A stretch of DNA of 64,000 nt from Streptomyces rimosus subsp. rimosus (GTDB taxonomy: Bacteria; Actinomycetota; Actinomycetes; Streptomycetales; Streptomycetaceae), in assembly GCF_000720725.1 (NCBI RefSeq), contig NZ_JOCQ01000035.1, forward strand, positions 1-64,000, in the 5' to 3' direction. The notes under the pieces are model-generated. The model ran no database searches. It saw only the letters and a list, made by a program, of their open reading frames with translations, and was not told the DNA's origin. The position numbers and the translations under genes are program-made. This document shows positions 46,362 through 53,837 of this stretch, one piece after another. Positions within the stretch are counted from its first letter, which is position 1. Every line of letters begins with the position of its first letter.

Positions 46362-46397
46362 CCGTACTGACCGTACTGACCGTACTGACCGGACTGA
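46362..46397 (+). repeat. Tandem 9-base repeat, four copies
   Basis: CCGTACTGA is repeated three times (46362-46388) followed by CCGGACTGA (46389-46397). It lies between the protease and SseB genes. A GGGCCC-AAA-GGGCCC hairpin follows at 46412-46426. Confidence 0.9.
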
Positions 46398-46444
46398 CCG
46401 GCCCGAACCCCGGGCCCAAAGGGCCCACCACTAAGCTCAAGCCC

Positions 46445-47179
46445 GTGCTCAAAAACATCCCCACCTCGGACTTCTCCAACGACGACGGCTCCGCCGACCC
46501 GGAACTGGCCGCCGCGCTGGCCGACCACGCGGCCGGCCGCTCGCCGGAGACCGAGGCCCGGCTCCTCCCGCTGCTGAGCCGGGCCCGGCTCCTCGTACCG
46601 GTCGTAGCCGTCCTCGGCGAGGTGGAGACCGGCCCGGACGGCCTCCAGCGGGAGAAGAACAGCGACATGGCGGTGCCGACGCTCCAGGCCCCCGACGGCC
46701 GCCGCGCCCTGCCCGCCTTCACGTCGATGGAGACGCTGCACCGCTGGCGCCCGGACGCCCGCCCGGTGGCCGTACCGCTGCGGCAGGCACTGCTCGCCGC
46801 CGCGCACGAGAAGGCGGACACCGTCGTGATCGACTTGGCGGGTCCGGCGACGTACCAGCTCACCGGTGCCGCGCTGCGCGCCCTCGCGGAGGGCCGGGAG
46901 AGCGCCGACCCGCTGGCCGACCCGGCCGTCACCGACGCGCTGCGCGCCCTGCTGGCCGCCGAGCCGGATGTGCTGGCCGCCCGCCTGGATCCCTCGGCGG
47001 AGGCCGACGGGACCCTGTCCCTGGGGCTCGCCCCGGACGCCACGCCCGCCGCCGTCGCCCAGCGGCTGGCCCCCGCGCTGGCCGCCGACGAAACCCTGCG
47101 CTCCCGGCTCGTCCGGGGCCTCGACCTGGCCCTGCTGCCGCCGGACGCGGACACCTCGGGGGCGTTCTTCACCCGCTGA
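46445..47179 (+). CDS. SseB-family protein
   Basis: A 244-residue cytoplasmic protein. Residues about 20-150 match the SseB N-terminal domain (LLPLLSRARLLVPVVAVLGE, VPTLQAPDGRRALPAFTSME, RPVAVPLRQALLAAA), followed by a variable C-terminal region. SseB-type proteins in actinobacteria are widespread but poorly understood. TAAGCT (46432-46437) lies seven bases before the GTG and there is no RBS, so the mRNA is likely leaderless. Confidence 0.85.
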   Translation: MLKNIPTSDFSNDDGSADPELAAALADHAAGRSPETEARLLPLLSRARLLVPVVAVLGEVETGPDGLQREKNSDMAVPTLQAPDGRRALPAFTSMETLHRWRPDARPVAVPLRQALLAAAHEKADTVVIDLAGPATYQLTGAALRALAEGRESADPLADPAVTDALRALLAAEPDVLAARLDPSAEADGTLSLGLAPDATPAAVAQRLAPALAADETLRSRLVRGLDLALLPPDADTSGAFFTR

Positions 47180-47287
47180 TCTCCGGCCCCGGTCCCCGGC
47201 TCATAGGCGCCACTCCTTCAACAGGCGGAACTTCTCCCCCCGCCGCACAATGCGAAGGAGAGCGCAAGATCCGGGCGAGGAGGCCCC

Positions 47288-48016
47288 ATGGAGACGACAA
47301 CGGAGACCCGCACGGTCGTATCCGAGTTCCTCGGCACGCTGCTCCTGGTGTTCTTCGCCGTCGGCTCCGCGGTGCTGGCCGGCGAGTACATCGGAACCTT
47401 CGGCATCGCCCTGGCATTCGGCTTCACCCTGCTGGCCCTGGCGTACGCGATCGGCCCGATCTCGGGCAGTCACGTCAACCCGGCGGTGACGCTCGGCATG
47501 CTGCTGGCGCACCGCATCACCCTGCGCGCGGCGATCGAGTACTGGATCGCCCAGCTGCTGGGCGGCATCGTCGGCGCCGCACTGCTGTTCCTGGTCGCCA
47601 AGCAGGTGCCGGGCCTGAAGACCGACGAGGCCTTCGGCTCCAACGGGTGGGCCGACCGCTCCGCCGTGCACATCAACCTCGGCGGCGCCTTCGTGGCCGA
47701 GATCGTGCTGACGTTCCTGCTGGTGTTCGTGGTGCTGGCGGTCACCCACCGGGTGGCGGTGGTCGGCTTCGACGGCCTGCCGATCGGCCTGGCGCTGGCG
47801 ACCGTGCACCTCATCGGCATCCCGCTCACCGGTACGTCGGTGAACCCGGCCCGCAGCATCGGCCCCGCCCTGTTCGCGGGCGGCGGCGCGCTGTCGCAGC
47901 TGTGGCTGTTCATCGTGGCGCCCCTGATCGGCGGCGCGCTGGCCGCGGTGGTGCACCAGGTCACCCACCCGCCGAACGAGCCCAAGCTGGTCGCGGACGA
48001 ACGCTCCGCGGCGTAG
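47288..48016 (+). CDS. aqpZ: Aquaporin (MIP family)
   Basis: A 242-residue channel with six membrane helices and the two hallmark loops, SHVNPAVTLG (about 63-72) and SVNPARSIGP (about 189-198). The aromatic/arginine filter (H in loop-adjacent helix, R after the second NPA) favours a water channel over a glycerol facilitator, but this is not certain. The ATG follows GGGCGAGGAGGCCCC. Possible link to osmotic adaptation with the OpuA importer at 26.6-30.4 kb is only thematic. Confidence 0.92.
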   Translation: METTTETRTVVSEFLGTLLLVFFAVGSAVLAGEYIGTFGIALAFGFTLLALAYAIGPISGSHVNPAVTLGMLLAHRITLRAAIEYWIAQLLGGIVGAALLFLVAKQVPGLKTDEAFGSNGWADRSAVHINLGGAFVAEIVLTFLLVFVVLAVTHRVAVVGFDGLPIGLALATVHLIGIPLTGTSVNPARSIGPALFAGGGALSQLWLFIVAPLIGGALAAVVHQVTHPPNEPKLVADERSAA

Positions 48017-48079
48017 CGGCACACCGTACGACGAGGAGGCCACCCCCGGCACCACCGGCCGGGAGCGGCCTCCTCACCT

Positions 48080-48145
48080 ACGCGCACAGAACGCGGCGCT
48101 CACGTGCACAGAATGCGGTGCCCACGTGCACAGAACGCGGCGCCA
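48080..48145 (+). repeat. Tandem 22-base repeat, three copies
   Basis: Three adjacent copies start at 48080, 48102 and 48124, each built on ACGYGCACAGAAYGCGGYGC. Differences are nearly all C/T transitions. It lies in the spacer between aqpZ and the DUF1844 gene. Confidence 0.9.
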
Positions 48146-48184
48146 CGCGCGCAAGGCGCACTCCGCGCGCCGAGGCGGGACCGG

Positions 48185-48583
48185 CTACCCGTACACCGGC
48201 CCCGTGAACTTCTCCCCGGGCCCCTGCCCCGGCTCGTCCGGCACGACCGACGCCTCCCGGAAGGCGAGCTGCAGCGACTTCAGCCCGTCCCGCAGCGGCG
48301 CCGCGTGGTACGAGCCGATCTCCGTGGCGCTCGCCGTCACCAGCCCGGCCAGCGCCTGGATGAGCTTGCGGGCCTCGTCCAGGTCCTTGTGGTCGGCGCC
48401 GTCCTCGGCGAGCCCGAGGTTGACCGCGGCCGAGGACATCAGGTGCACGGCGACCGTGGTGATCACCTCGACGGCCGGCACGTCCGCGATGTCGCGGGTC
48501 ATCGCGTCGAAGTCGGGGTTGGCGGGGGCGGCGGAACCGGCCGGCTCCGCCGGGCCGGGCTGCTGCGGGGTCTGGTCACTCAT
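48185..48583 (-). CDS. DUF1844 domain protein
   Basis: A 132-residue protein with a disordered Pro/Ala N-terminus and the DUF1844 core (about 28-115): ADVPAVEVITTVAVHLMSSA, AAVNLGLAEDGADHKDLDEA, RKLIQALAGLVTA. The domain is common in actinobacteria and usually lies next to infC, as here, divergently transcribed. No function is known. Confidence 0.88.
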   Translation of the reverse strand: MSDQTPQQPGPAEPAGSAAPANPDFDAMTRDIADVPAVEVITTVAVHLMSSAAVNLGLAEDGADHKDLDEARKLIQALAGLVTASATEIGSYHAAPLRDGLKSLQLAFREASVVPDEPGQGPGEKFTGPVYG

Positions 48584-48702
48584 GGCTGGCGCTTCACTTC
48601 CTGCTCAGGGGTCGGCCCCACCTTATGGTCCGCCCGCGCGCGGGCGCGGCCCGGCCCCACGGCCGGTCCGCGGACGAGTGGGGCCCGGCCCCTTGACTCG
48701 TG

Positions 48703-48884
48703 TATTCTGGGAGTCCGACCGGCCGAGCACCGACGTGCCCGGCCCACAAGTGGAGGCTCCGATCTCCCACCCGACCAGCCCCAGGGCCGGCGGGTCAACG
48801 GTCAGGCTGCGCCCCGCGGTGACATCGCGGCGGTGCTCCCGATCCATTGAGGAGCCCCGCCTGTGTCCCGTCCGGGGCATTTTT
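48703..48884 (+). promoter_or_regulatory. infC leader with candidate attenuator
   Basis: The 386-base region before infC contains a -10-like TATTCT (48703-48708) and, at 48854-48884, an intrinsic-terminator shape: GCCCCG, loop, CGGGGC followed by ATTTTT. The hairpin is 86 bases upstream of the infC start, so transcripts could end before the coding region. This fits feedback control of the infC-rpmI-rplT operon, as the L20 leader does in Bacillus; the ligand here is unknown. Confidence 0.55.
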
Positions 48885-48969
48885 CGTGCTGCGGCGTGGT
48901 TGGTCATACCGAAACAGACGTTACGCGGCAGTCCGCCAGGCCGTCGCGTGGTGCTACCGAGGAGGATCC

Positions 48970-49584
48970 ATCAGCGCCGAGCCCCGCATCAACGACCGGA
49001 TTCGCGTCCCCGAGGTGCGACTCGTCGGTCCCAGTGGCGAGCAGGTCGGCATCGTGCCGCTTGCCAAGGCCCTGGAGCTTGCGCAGGAGTACGACCTCGA
49101 CCTGGTCGAGGTGGCGGCGAACGCCCGTCCGCCGGTCTGCAAGCTCATGGACTACGGAAAGTTCAAGTACGAGTCGGCCATGAAGGCCCGTGAGGCGCGC
49201 AAGAACCAGGCGCACACGGTCATCAAGGAGATGAAGCTCCGGCCGAAGATCGACCCGCACGACTACGACACCAAAAAGGGTCACGTCGTCCGGTTCCTCA
49301 AGCAGGGTGACAAGGTCAAGATCACGATCATGTTCCGTGGTCGCGAGCAGTCCCGCCCCGAGCTGGGCTTCCGACTGCTGCAGCGTCTCGCGGAGGACGT
49401 CCAGGACCTGGGCTTCATCGAGTCCAATCCGAAGCAGGACGGCCGCAACATGATCATGGTCCTCGGTCCGCACAAGAAGAAGACCGAGGCGATGGCCGAG
49501 GCCCGTGAGGCGCAGGCCGCCCGCAAGGCGGAGCGCCAGGGCCCTGCTGCCGAGCAGGGCGCCGAGGAGCCCGCCGAGGCGTGA
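48970..49584 (+). CDS. infC: Translation initiation factor IF-3
   Basis: IF-3 binds the 30S subunit and enforces correct start-codon choice. The protein begins ISAEPRINDRIRVPEVRLVG at an ATC codon (48970), directly after GAGGAGGATCC; no ATG or GTG fits the family start. Non-standard starts in infC (AUU in E. coli) are known to give autoregulation, because IF-3 rejects its own start. The N-terminal domain, linker and C-terminal domain (KITIMFRGREQSRPELGFRL) are complete; length 204 with an Ala/Glu-rich tail. Confidence 0.93.
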   Translation: MSAEPRINDRIRVPEVRLVGPSGEQVGIVPLAKALELAQEYDLDLVEVAANARPPVCKLMDYGKFKYESAMKAREARKNQAHTVIKEMKLRPKIDPHDYDTKKGHVVRFLKQGDKVKITIMFRGREQSRPELGFRLLQRLAEDVQDLGFIESNPKQDGRNMIMVLGPHKKKTEAMAEAREAQAARKAERQGPAAEQGAEEPAEA

Positions 49585-49706
49585 TCCGGGGGCGCGAGCC
49601 CCGGAGAACGCCGGGGACCGCCCCGGATTCCAACCGACACATCTGACGCCCCCGGGCGCCGGTCCACCGACCGGTGGGGGCGCCACTCAAGAGGAGAGAA
49701 CGGCGC

Positions 49707-49901
49707 ATGCCGAAGAACAAGACGCACAGCGGTGCCAGCAAGCGCTTCAAGATCACCGGCTCCGGCAAGGTGATGCGGGAGCGCGCCGGCAAGCGCCACC
49801 TGCTCGAGCACAAGTCGTCCCGCGTGACGCGTCGCCTCACCGGCAACGCCGTGATGGCCCCGGGCGACGCCGCGAAGGTCAAGAAGCTTCTCGGCAAGTA
49901 A
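49707..49901 (+). CDS. rpmI: 50S ribosomal protein L35
   Basis: A 64-residue basic protein, MPKNKTHSGASKRFKITGSG then KVMRERAGKRHLLEHKSSRV, the standard bL35 sequence. The ATG at 49707 follows GAGGAGAG. It lies in the conserved infC-rpmI-rplT operon, 122 bases after infC, where a GGCGCC-containing hairpin can form. Confidence 0.97.
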   Translation: MPKNKTHSGASKRFKITGSGKVMRERAGKRHLLEHKSSRVTRRLTGNAVMAPGDAAKVKKLLGK

Positions 49902-50004
49902 GTCCTGCCGCCCGCCGCGAGGCGCGGCACCAGGACCCGACCGGGACCTCAGTCGATTCGGGCCGTGTGAAGACCACCGCGGCCCCGCTACAAGGAGTTA
50001 ACAA

Positions 50005-50388
50005 GTGGCACGCGTCAAGCGGGCAGTCAACGCCCACAAGAAGCGCCGGGCGATCCTCGAGCAGGCCAGCGGCTACCGCGGCCAGCGTTCCCGCCTCTAC
50101 CGCAAGGCGAAGGAGCAGGTCACCCACTCCCTCGTCTACAACTACAACGACCGCAAGAAGCGCAAGGGCGACTTCCGTCAGCTGTGGATCCAGCGCATCA
50201 ACGCCGCTGCCCGCGCCAACGGCATGACCTACAACCGCTTCGTGCAGGGTCTGAAGGCGGCCAACATCGAGGTCGACCGCAAGATGCTGGCCGAGCTCGC
50301 GGTCAACGACACCAACGCGTTCGCCGCGCTGGTCGAGGTGGCCCAGAAGGCGCTGCCGAGCGACGTCAACGCCCCGAAGGCCGCCTGA
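50005..50388 (+). CDS. rplT: 50S ribosomal protein L20
   Basis: A 127-residue basic protein (MARVKRAVNAHKKRRAILEQ) needed for early 50S assembly. The long N-terminal helix with many Arg/Lys and the globular C-terminal domain (YNRFVQGLKAANIEVDRKML) are complete. GTG start at 50005 behind AAGGAG. L20 is the known repressor of this operon in several bacteria. Confidence 0.97.
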   Translation: MARVKRAVNAHKKRRAILEQASGYRGQRSRLYRKAKEQVTHSLVYNYNDRKKRKGDFRQLWIQRINAAARANGMTYNRFVQGLKAANIEVDRKMLAELAVNDTNAFAALVEVAQKALPSDVNAPKAA

Positions 50389-50412
50389 ACCACGGCCTGA
50401 GGCACGTTCGCA

Positions 50413-50443
50413 CGGACCCGCAGGCCCCCGGCCTGCGGGTCCG
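50413..50443 (+). terminator. Terminator of the infC-rpmI-rplT operon
   Basis: CGGACCCGCAGGCC pairs perfectly with GGCCTGCGGGTCCG around CCC, followed by CCGCTTT. Confidence 0.85.
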
Positions 50444-50524
50444 CCGCTTTCCGCACGCCCTTCCGCAGCCCTTTCGCACGCTCTTCCGCACGCCGACGAC
50501 ATCCGAAGAAGTGAGCCGCCGCCC

Positions 50525-51379
<855 letters not shown>

Positions 51380-51422
51380 TAGTGTTGCGTCCCCGGGGTG
51401 GCAAGGGGAGGGGGTAGCGGGA

Positions 51423-52571
51423 ATGCAGACGAGGGCGCGGAGTTCCACGGTCGCTGCCGGTTCCCGGCCGGAGGGCGGCGACGCGCCCGGTCCGGTGCCC
51501 GCCGGTGCCCCGGACCTCACCGGTGCCGGGCTCGACCCGGACGACCTGCCCGACGGCCTGGTCGTCGCCGACGAGAGCGGCCGGGTCATCTGCTTCAACG
51601 CCGCCGCGGCCCGGATCACCGCCATCGACCCGCACGACGCGCTGGGCCGGCCGCTGGAGAAGGCGCTGCCGCTCCAGGACATCGAGGGCCGCCGCTGGTG
51701 GCAGCTGACCGACCCGTACGGCGGCCTGGCCATCCGCAACGGCCAGCCGGAGCGCAACCTGCTGCTCGGCGGCCGCGAGGTGCTGGTCTCCGCGCGCTAC
51801 GTCCGTACCCGCCCCGCCGGTCCCGTCCGGCGCCTGGTCGTCGCGTTACGCGGCACCGAGGCGCGGCGCCGTACCGAACTGAGCCACGCCGAGCTGATCG
51901 CCACCGTCGCCCACGAGCTGCGCTCGCCGCTGACCTCCGTCAAGGGCTTCACCGCCACCCTGCTGCAGAAGTGGGAGCGCTTCACCGACGACCAGAAGCG
52001 CCTGATGCTGGAGACCGTGGACGCGGACGCCAACCGCGTCACCCGGCTCATCGCCGAGCTGCTGGACATCTCCCGGATCGACTCCGGCCGCCTGGAGGTG
52101 CGGCGGCAGCGGGTGGACATGGTCGCCGCCGTACGCCGGCACGTGCAGGCGCAGACGACGGCGGGCCAGCTGCCGGACCGCTTCCTGATCCGCATGGTCG
52201 AGCCGCTGCCCGATCTGTGGGCCGACCCGGACAAGATCGACCAGGTGCTGGGAAACCTGCTGGAAAATGCGGTGCGCCACGGTGAGGGAACCGTCACCAT
52301 CGAGGTGGCACCGGCATCGGACGTCTCCGGAGCGGAAGGGACGAGCGTCACCGTGAGCGACGAGGGCCCCGGCATCCCCGAGGAGTCGATGAGCCGCGTC
52401 TTCACCCGTTTCTGGCGGGGCAGCAAGCGCGGCGGCACCGGCCTGGGCCTGTACATCGTCAAGGGCATCGTCGAGGCCCACGGCGGCGCGATCACGGTCG
52501 GCCGCGCCCCGGCCGGCGGCGCCCGGTTCCGATTTATCCTGCCCGTCGGGACGCCCGCCTTCATGGCGTGA
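51423..52571 (+). CDS. Cytoplasmic sensor histidine kinase with PAS domain and a TTA codon
   Basis: A 382-residue kinase without membrane segments. A PAS domain (about 38-150; GLVVADESGRVICFNAAAAR) precedes the HisKA dimerisation helix VAHELRSPLT (phospho-acceptor His164), N-box NLLENAVRHG, G1 SDEGPGIP and G2 GGTGLGLYIVKG. No response regulator gene is adjacent, so it is an orphan. Codon 142 is TTA (51846-51848), read only by the bldA tRNA in Streptomyces, which would delay its production to development or antibiotic phase. Confidence 0.92.
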   Translation: MQTRARSSTVAAGSRPEGGDAPGPVPAGAPDLTGAGLDPDDLPDGLVVADESGRVICFNAAAARITAIDPHDALGRPLEKALPLQDIEGRRWWQLTDPYGGLAIRNGQPERNLLLGGREVLVSARYVRTRPAGPVRRLVVALRGTEARRRTELSHAELIATVAHELRSPLTSVKGFTATLLQKWERFTDDQKRLMLETVDADANRVTRLIAELLDISRIDSGRLEVRRQRVDMVAAVRRHVQAQTTAGQLPDRFLIRMVEPLPDLWADPDKIDQVLGNLLENAVRHGEGTVTIEVAPASDVSGAEGTSVTVSDEGPGIPEESMSRVFTRFWRGSKRGGTGLGLYIVKGIVEAHGGAITVGRAPAGGARFRFILPVGTPAFMA

Positions 52572-52631
52572 GCGGCGCCCGGCGGGCCCACCCCCGTCGG
52601 GGCTCGGATGAGGCGCGGCTGCCCTGCCCCG

Positions 52632-52659
52632 TAGACTGCACCTTTGGCACCTTTGGCAC
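52632..52659 (+). promoter_or_regulatory. Candidate pheST promoter with adjoining 9-base direct repeat
   Basis: TAGACT (52632-52637) is a plausible -10, about 75 bases before pheS. Just after it CTTTGGCAC occurs twice in tandem (52642-52650, 52651-52659), overlapping the expected transcription start. Confidence 0.4.
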
Positions 52660-52712
52660 TGCACACGTCGGGGGCAAGCCGCGCGCCAAGCCCATCGGAA
52701 GCACGGGAAGAG

Positions 52713-53837
52713 ATGTCCGCACCCAATAAGTCGTACGACCCGGTCGAGGTCGAGGCCCTGAAACCGGAAGAGATCGCCCGCATGCGGGACGAGGCGCTCG
52801 CCGCCATCGCCGCCGCCGGTGACCTCCAGGAGCTGCACGAGGTGAAGGTCGCGCAGACCGGCGGCACCTCGCCGCTGGCGCTGGCCAACCGCGAGATCGG
52901 CGCGCTGCCGCCGCAGGCCAAGGCCGAGGCCGGCAAGCGCGTCGGCCAGGCCCGCGGCCAGGTGAGCCAGGCGCTCAAGGCCCGCCAGGAAGAGCTGGAG
53001 GCGGAGCGGGACGCCCGGGTGCTGGTCGAGGAGGCGGTGGACGTCACGCTGCCGCACGACCGCGTACGGGCCGGCGCCCGCCACCCGCTCACCACCCTGT
53101 CCGAGCGGATCGAGGACGTCTTCGTGGCCATGGGCTACGAGGTCGCCGAGGGCCCCGAGGTCGAGTCGGAGTGGCTGAACTTCGACGCCCTGAACATCGC
53201 CCCGGACCACCCGGCCCGCACGATGCAGGACACGTTCTTCGTGGAGAACGCCGCGGCCGGCGAGGACCAGTCGGGCGTCGTGCTGCGCACCCACACCTCG
53301 CCGGTGCAGATCCGCACGATGCTCGACCGCGAGCCGCCGCTGTACGTGATCTGCCCGGGCCGCGTCTACCGCACGGACGAGCTGGACGCCACCCACACCC
53401 CGGTCTTCAACCAGGTCGAGCTGCTCGCCATCGACGAGGGCCTGACCATGGCGGACCTGCGGGGCACCCTCGACCACATGGTCAAGGCGCTGTTCGGCGA
53501 CGACATCAAGACGCGGCTGCGGCCGAACTACTTCCCGTTCACCGAGCCGTCCGCCGAGCTGGACATGGTCTGCTACGTCTGCCGCGGCGCGTCCGTCGGC
53601 GACCCGCAGCGCCCCTGCCGCACCTGCTCCAGCGAGGGCTGGATCGAGCTGGGCGGCTGCGGCATGGTCAACCCGCGGGTGCTGACGGCCTGCGGCGTCG
53701 ACCCGGAGAAGTACAGCGGATTCGCCTTCGGGTTCGGCATCGAGCGGATGCTGATGTTCCGCCACAACGTCGAGGACATGCGAGACATGGTCGAGGGTGA
53801 CGTCCGGTTCACCCGGCCTTTCGGGATGGAGATCTGA
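52713..53837 (+). CDS. pheS: Phenylalanyl-tRNA synthetase alpha subunit
   Basis: The catalytic alpha subunit of the (alpha-beta)2 class II enzyme, 374 residues from ATG 52713 (MSAPNKSYDPVEVEALKPEE); an in-frame upstream start at 52644 lacks an RBS. An N-terminal coiled coil is followed by motif 1 (HPLTTLSERIEDVFVAMGY), motif 2 (PGRVYRTDELDATHTPVFNQ) and motif 3 (GFAFGFGIERMLMFRH). A Cys-rich CYVCRGASVG...CRTCSSEGW segment, seen in this PheS branch, is present. The stop overlaps pheT by one base. Confidence 0.97.
   Translation: MSAPNKSYDPVEVEALKPEEIARMRDEALAAIAAAGDLQELHEVKVAQTGGTSPLALANREIGALPPQAKAEAGKRVGQARGQVSQALKARQEELEAERDARVLVEEAVDVTLPHDRVRAGARHPLTTLSERIEDVFVAMGYEVAEGPEVESEWLNFDALNIAPDHPARTMQDTFFVENAAAGEDQSGVVLRTHTSPVQIRTMLDREPPLYVICPGRVYRTDELDATHTPVFNQVELLAIDEGLTMADLRGTLDHMVKALFGDDIKTRLRPNYFPFTEPSAELDMVCYVCRGASVGDPQRPCRTCSSEGWIELGGCGMVNPRVLTACGVDPEKYSGFAFGFGIERMLMFRHNVEDMRDMVEGDVRFTRPFGMEI

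Noticed and set aside
48080..48145. CRISPR-like array
   Set aside because: The three units are directly adjacent with no unique spacers, and no cas genes are present.
48847..48969. 41-residue N-terminal extension of IF-3 from an ATG
   Set aside because: The extension would include the attenuator hairpin and does not resemble IF-3; the ATC at 48970 has the RBS and the family start.
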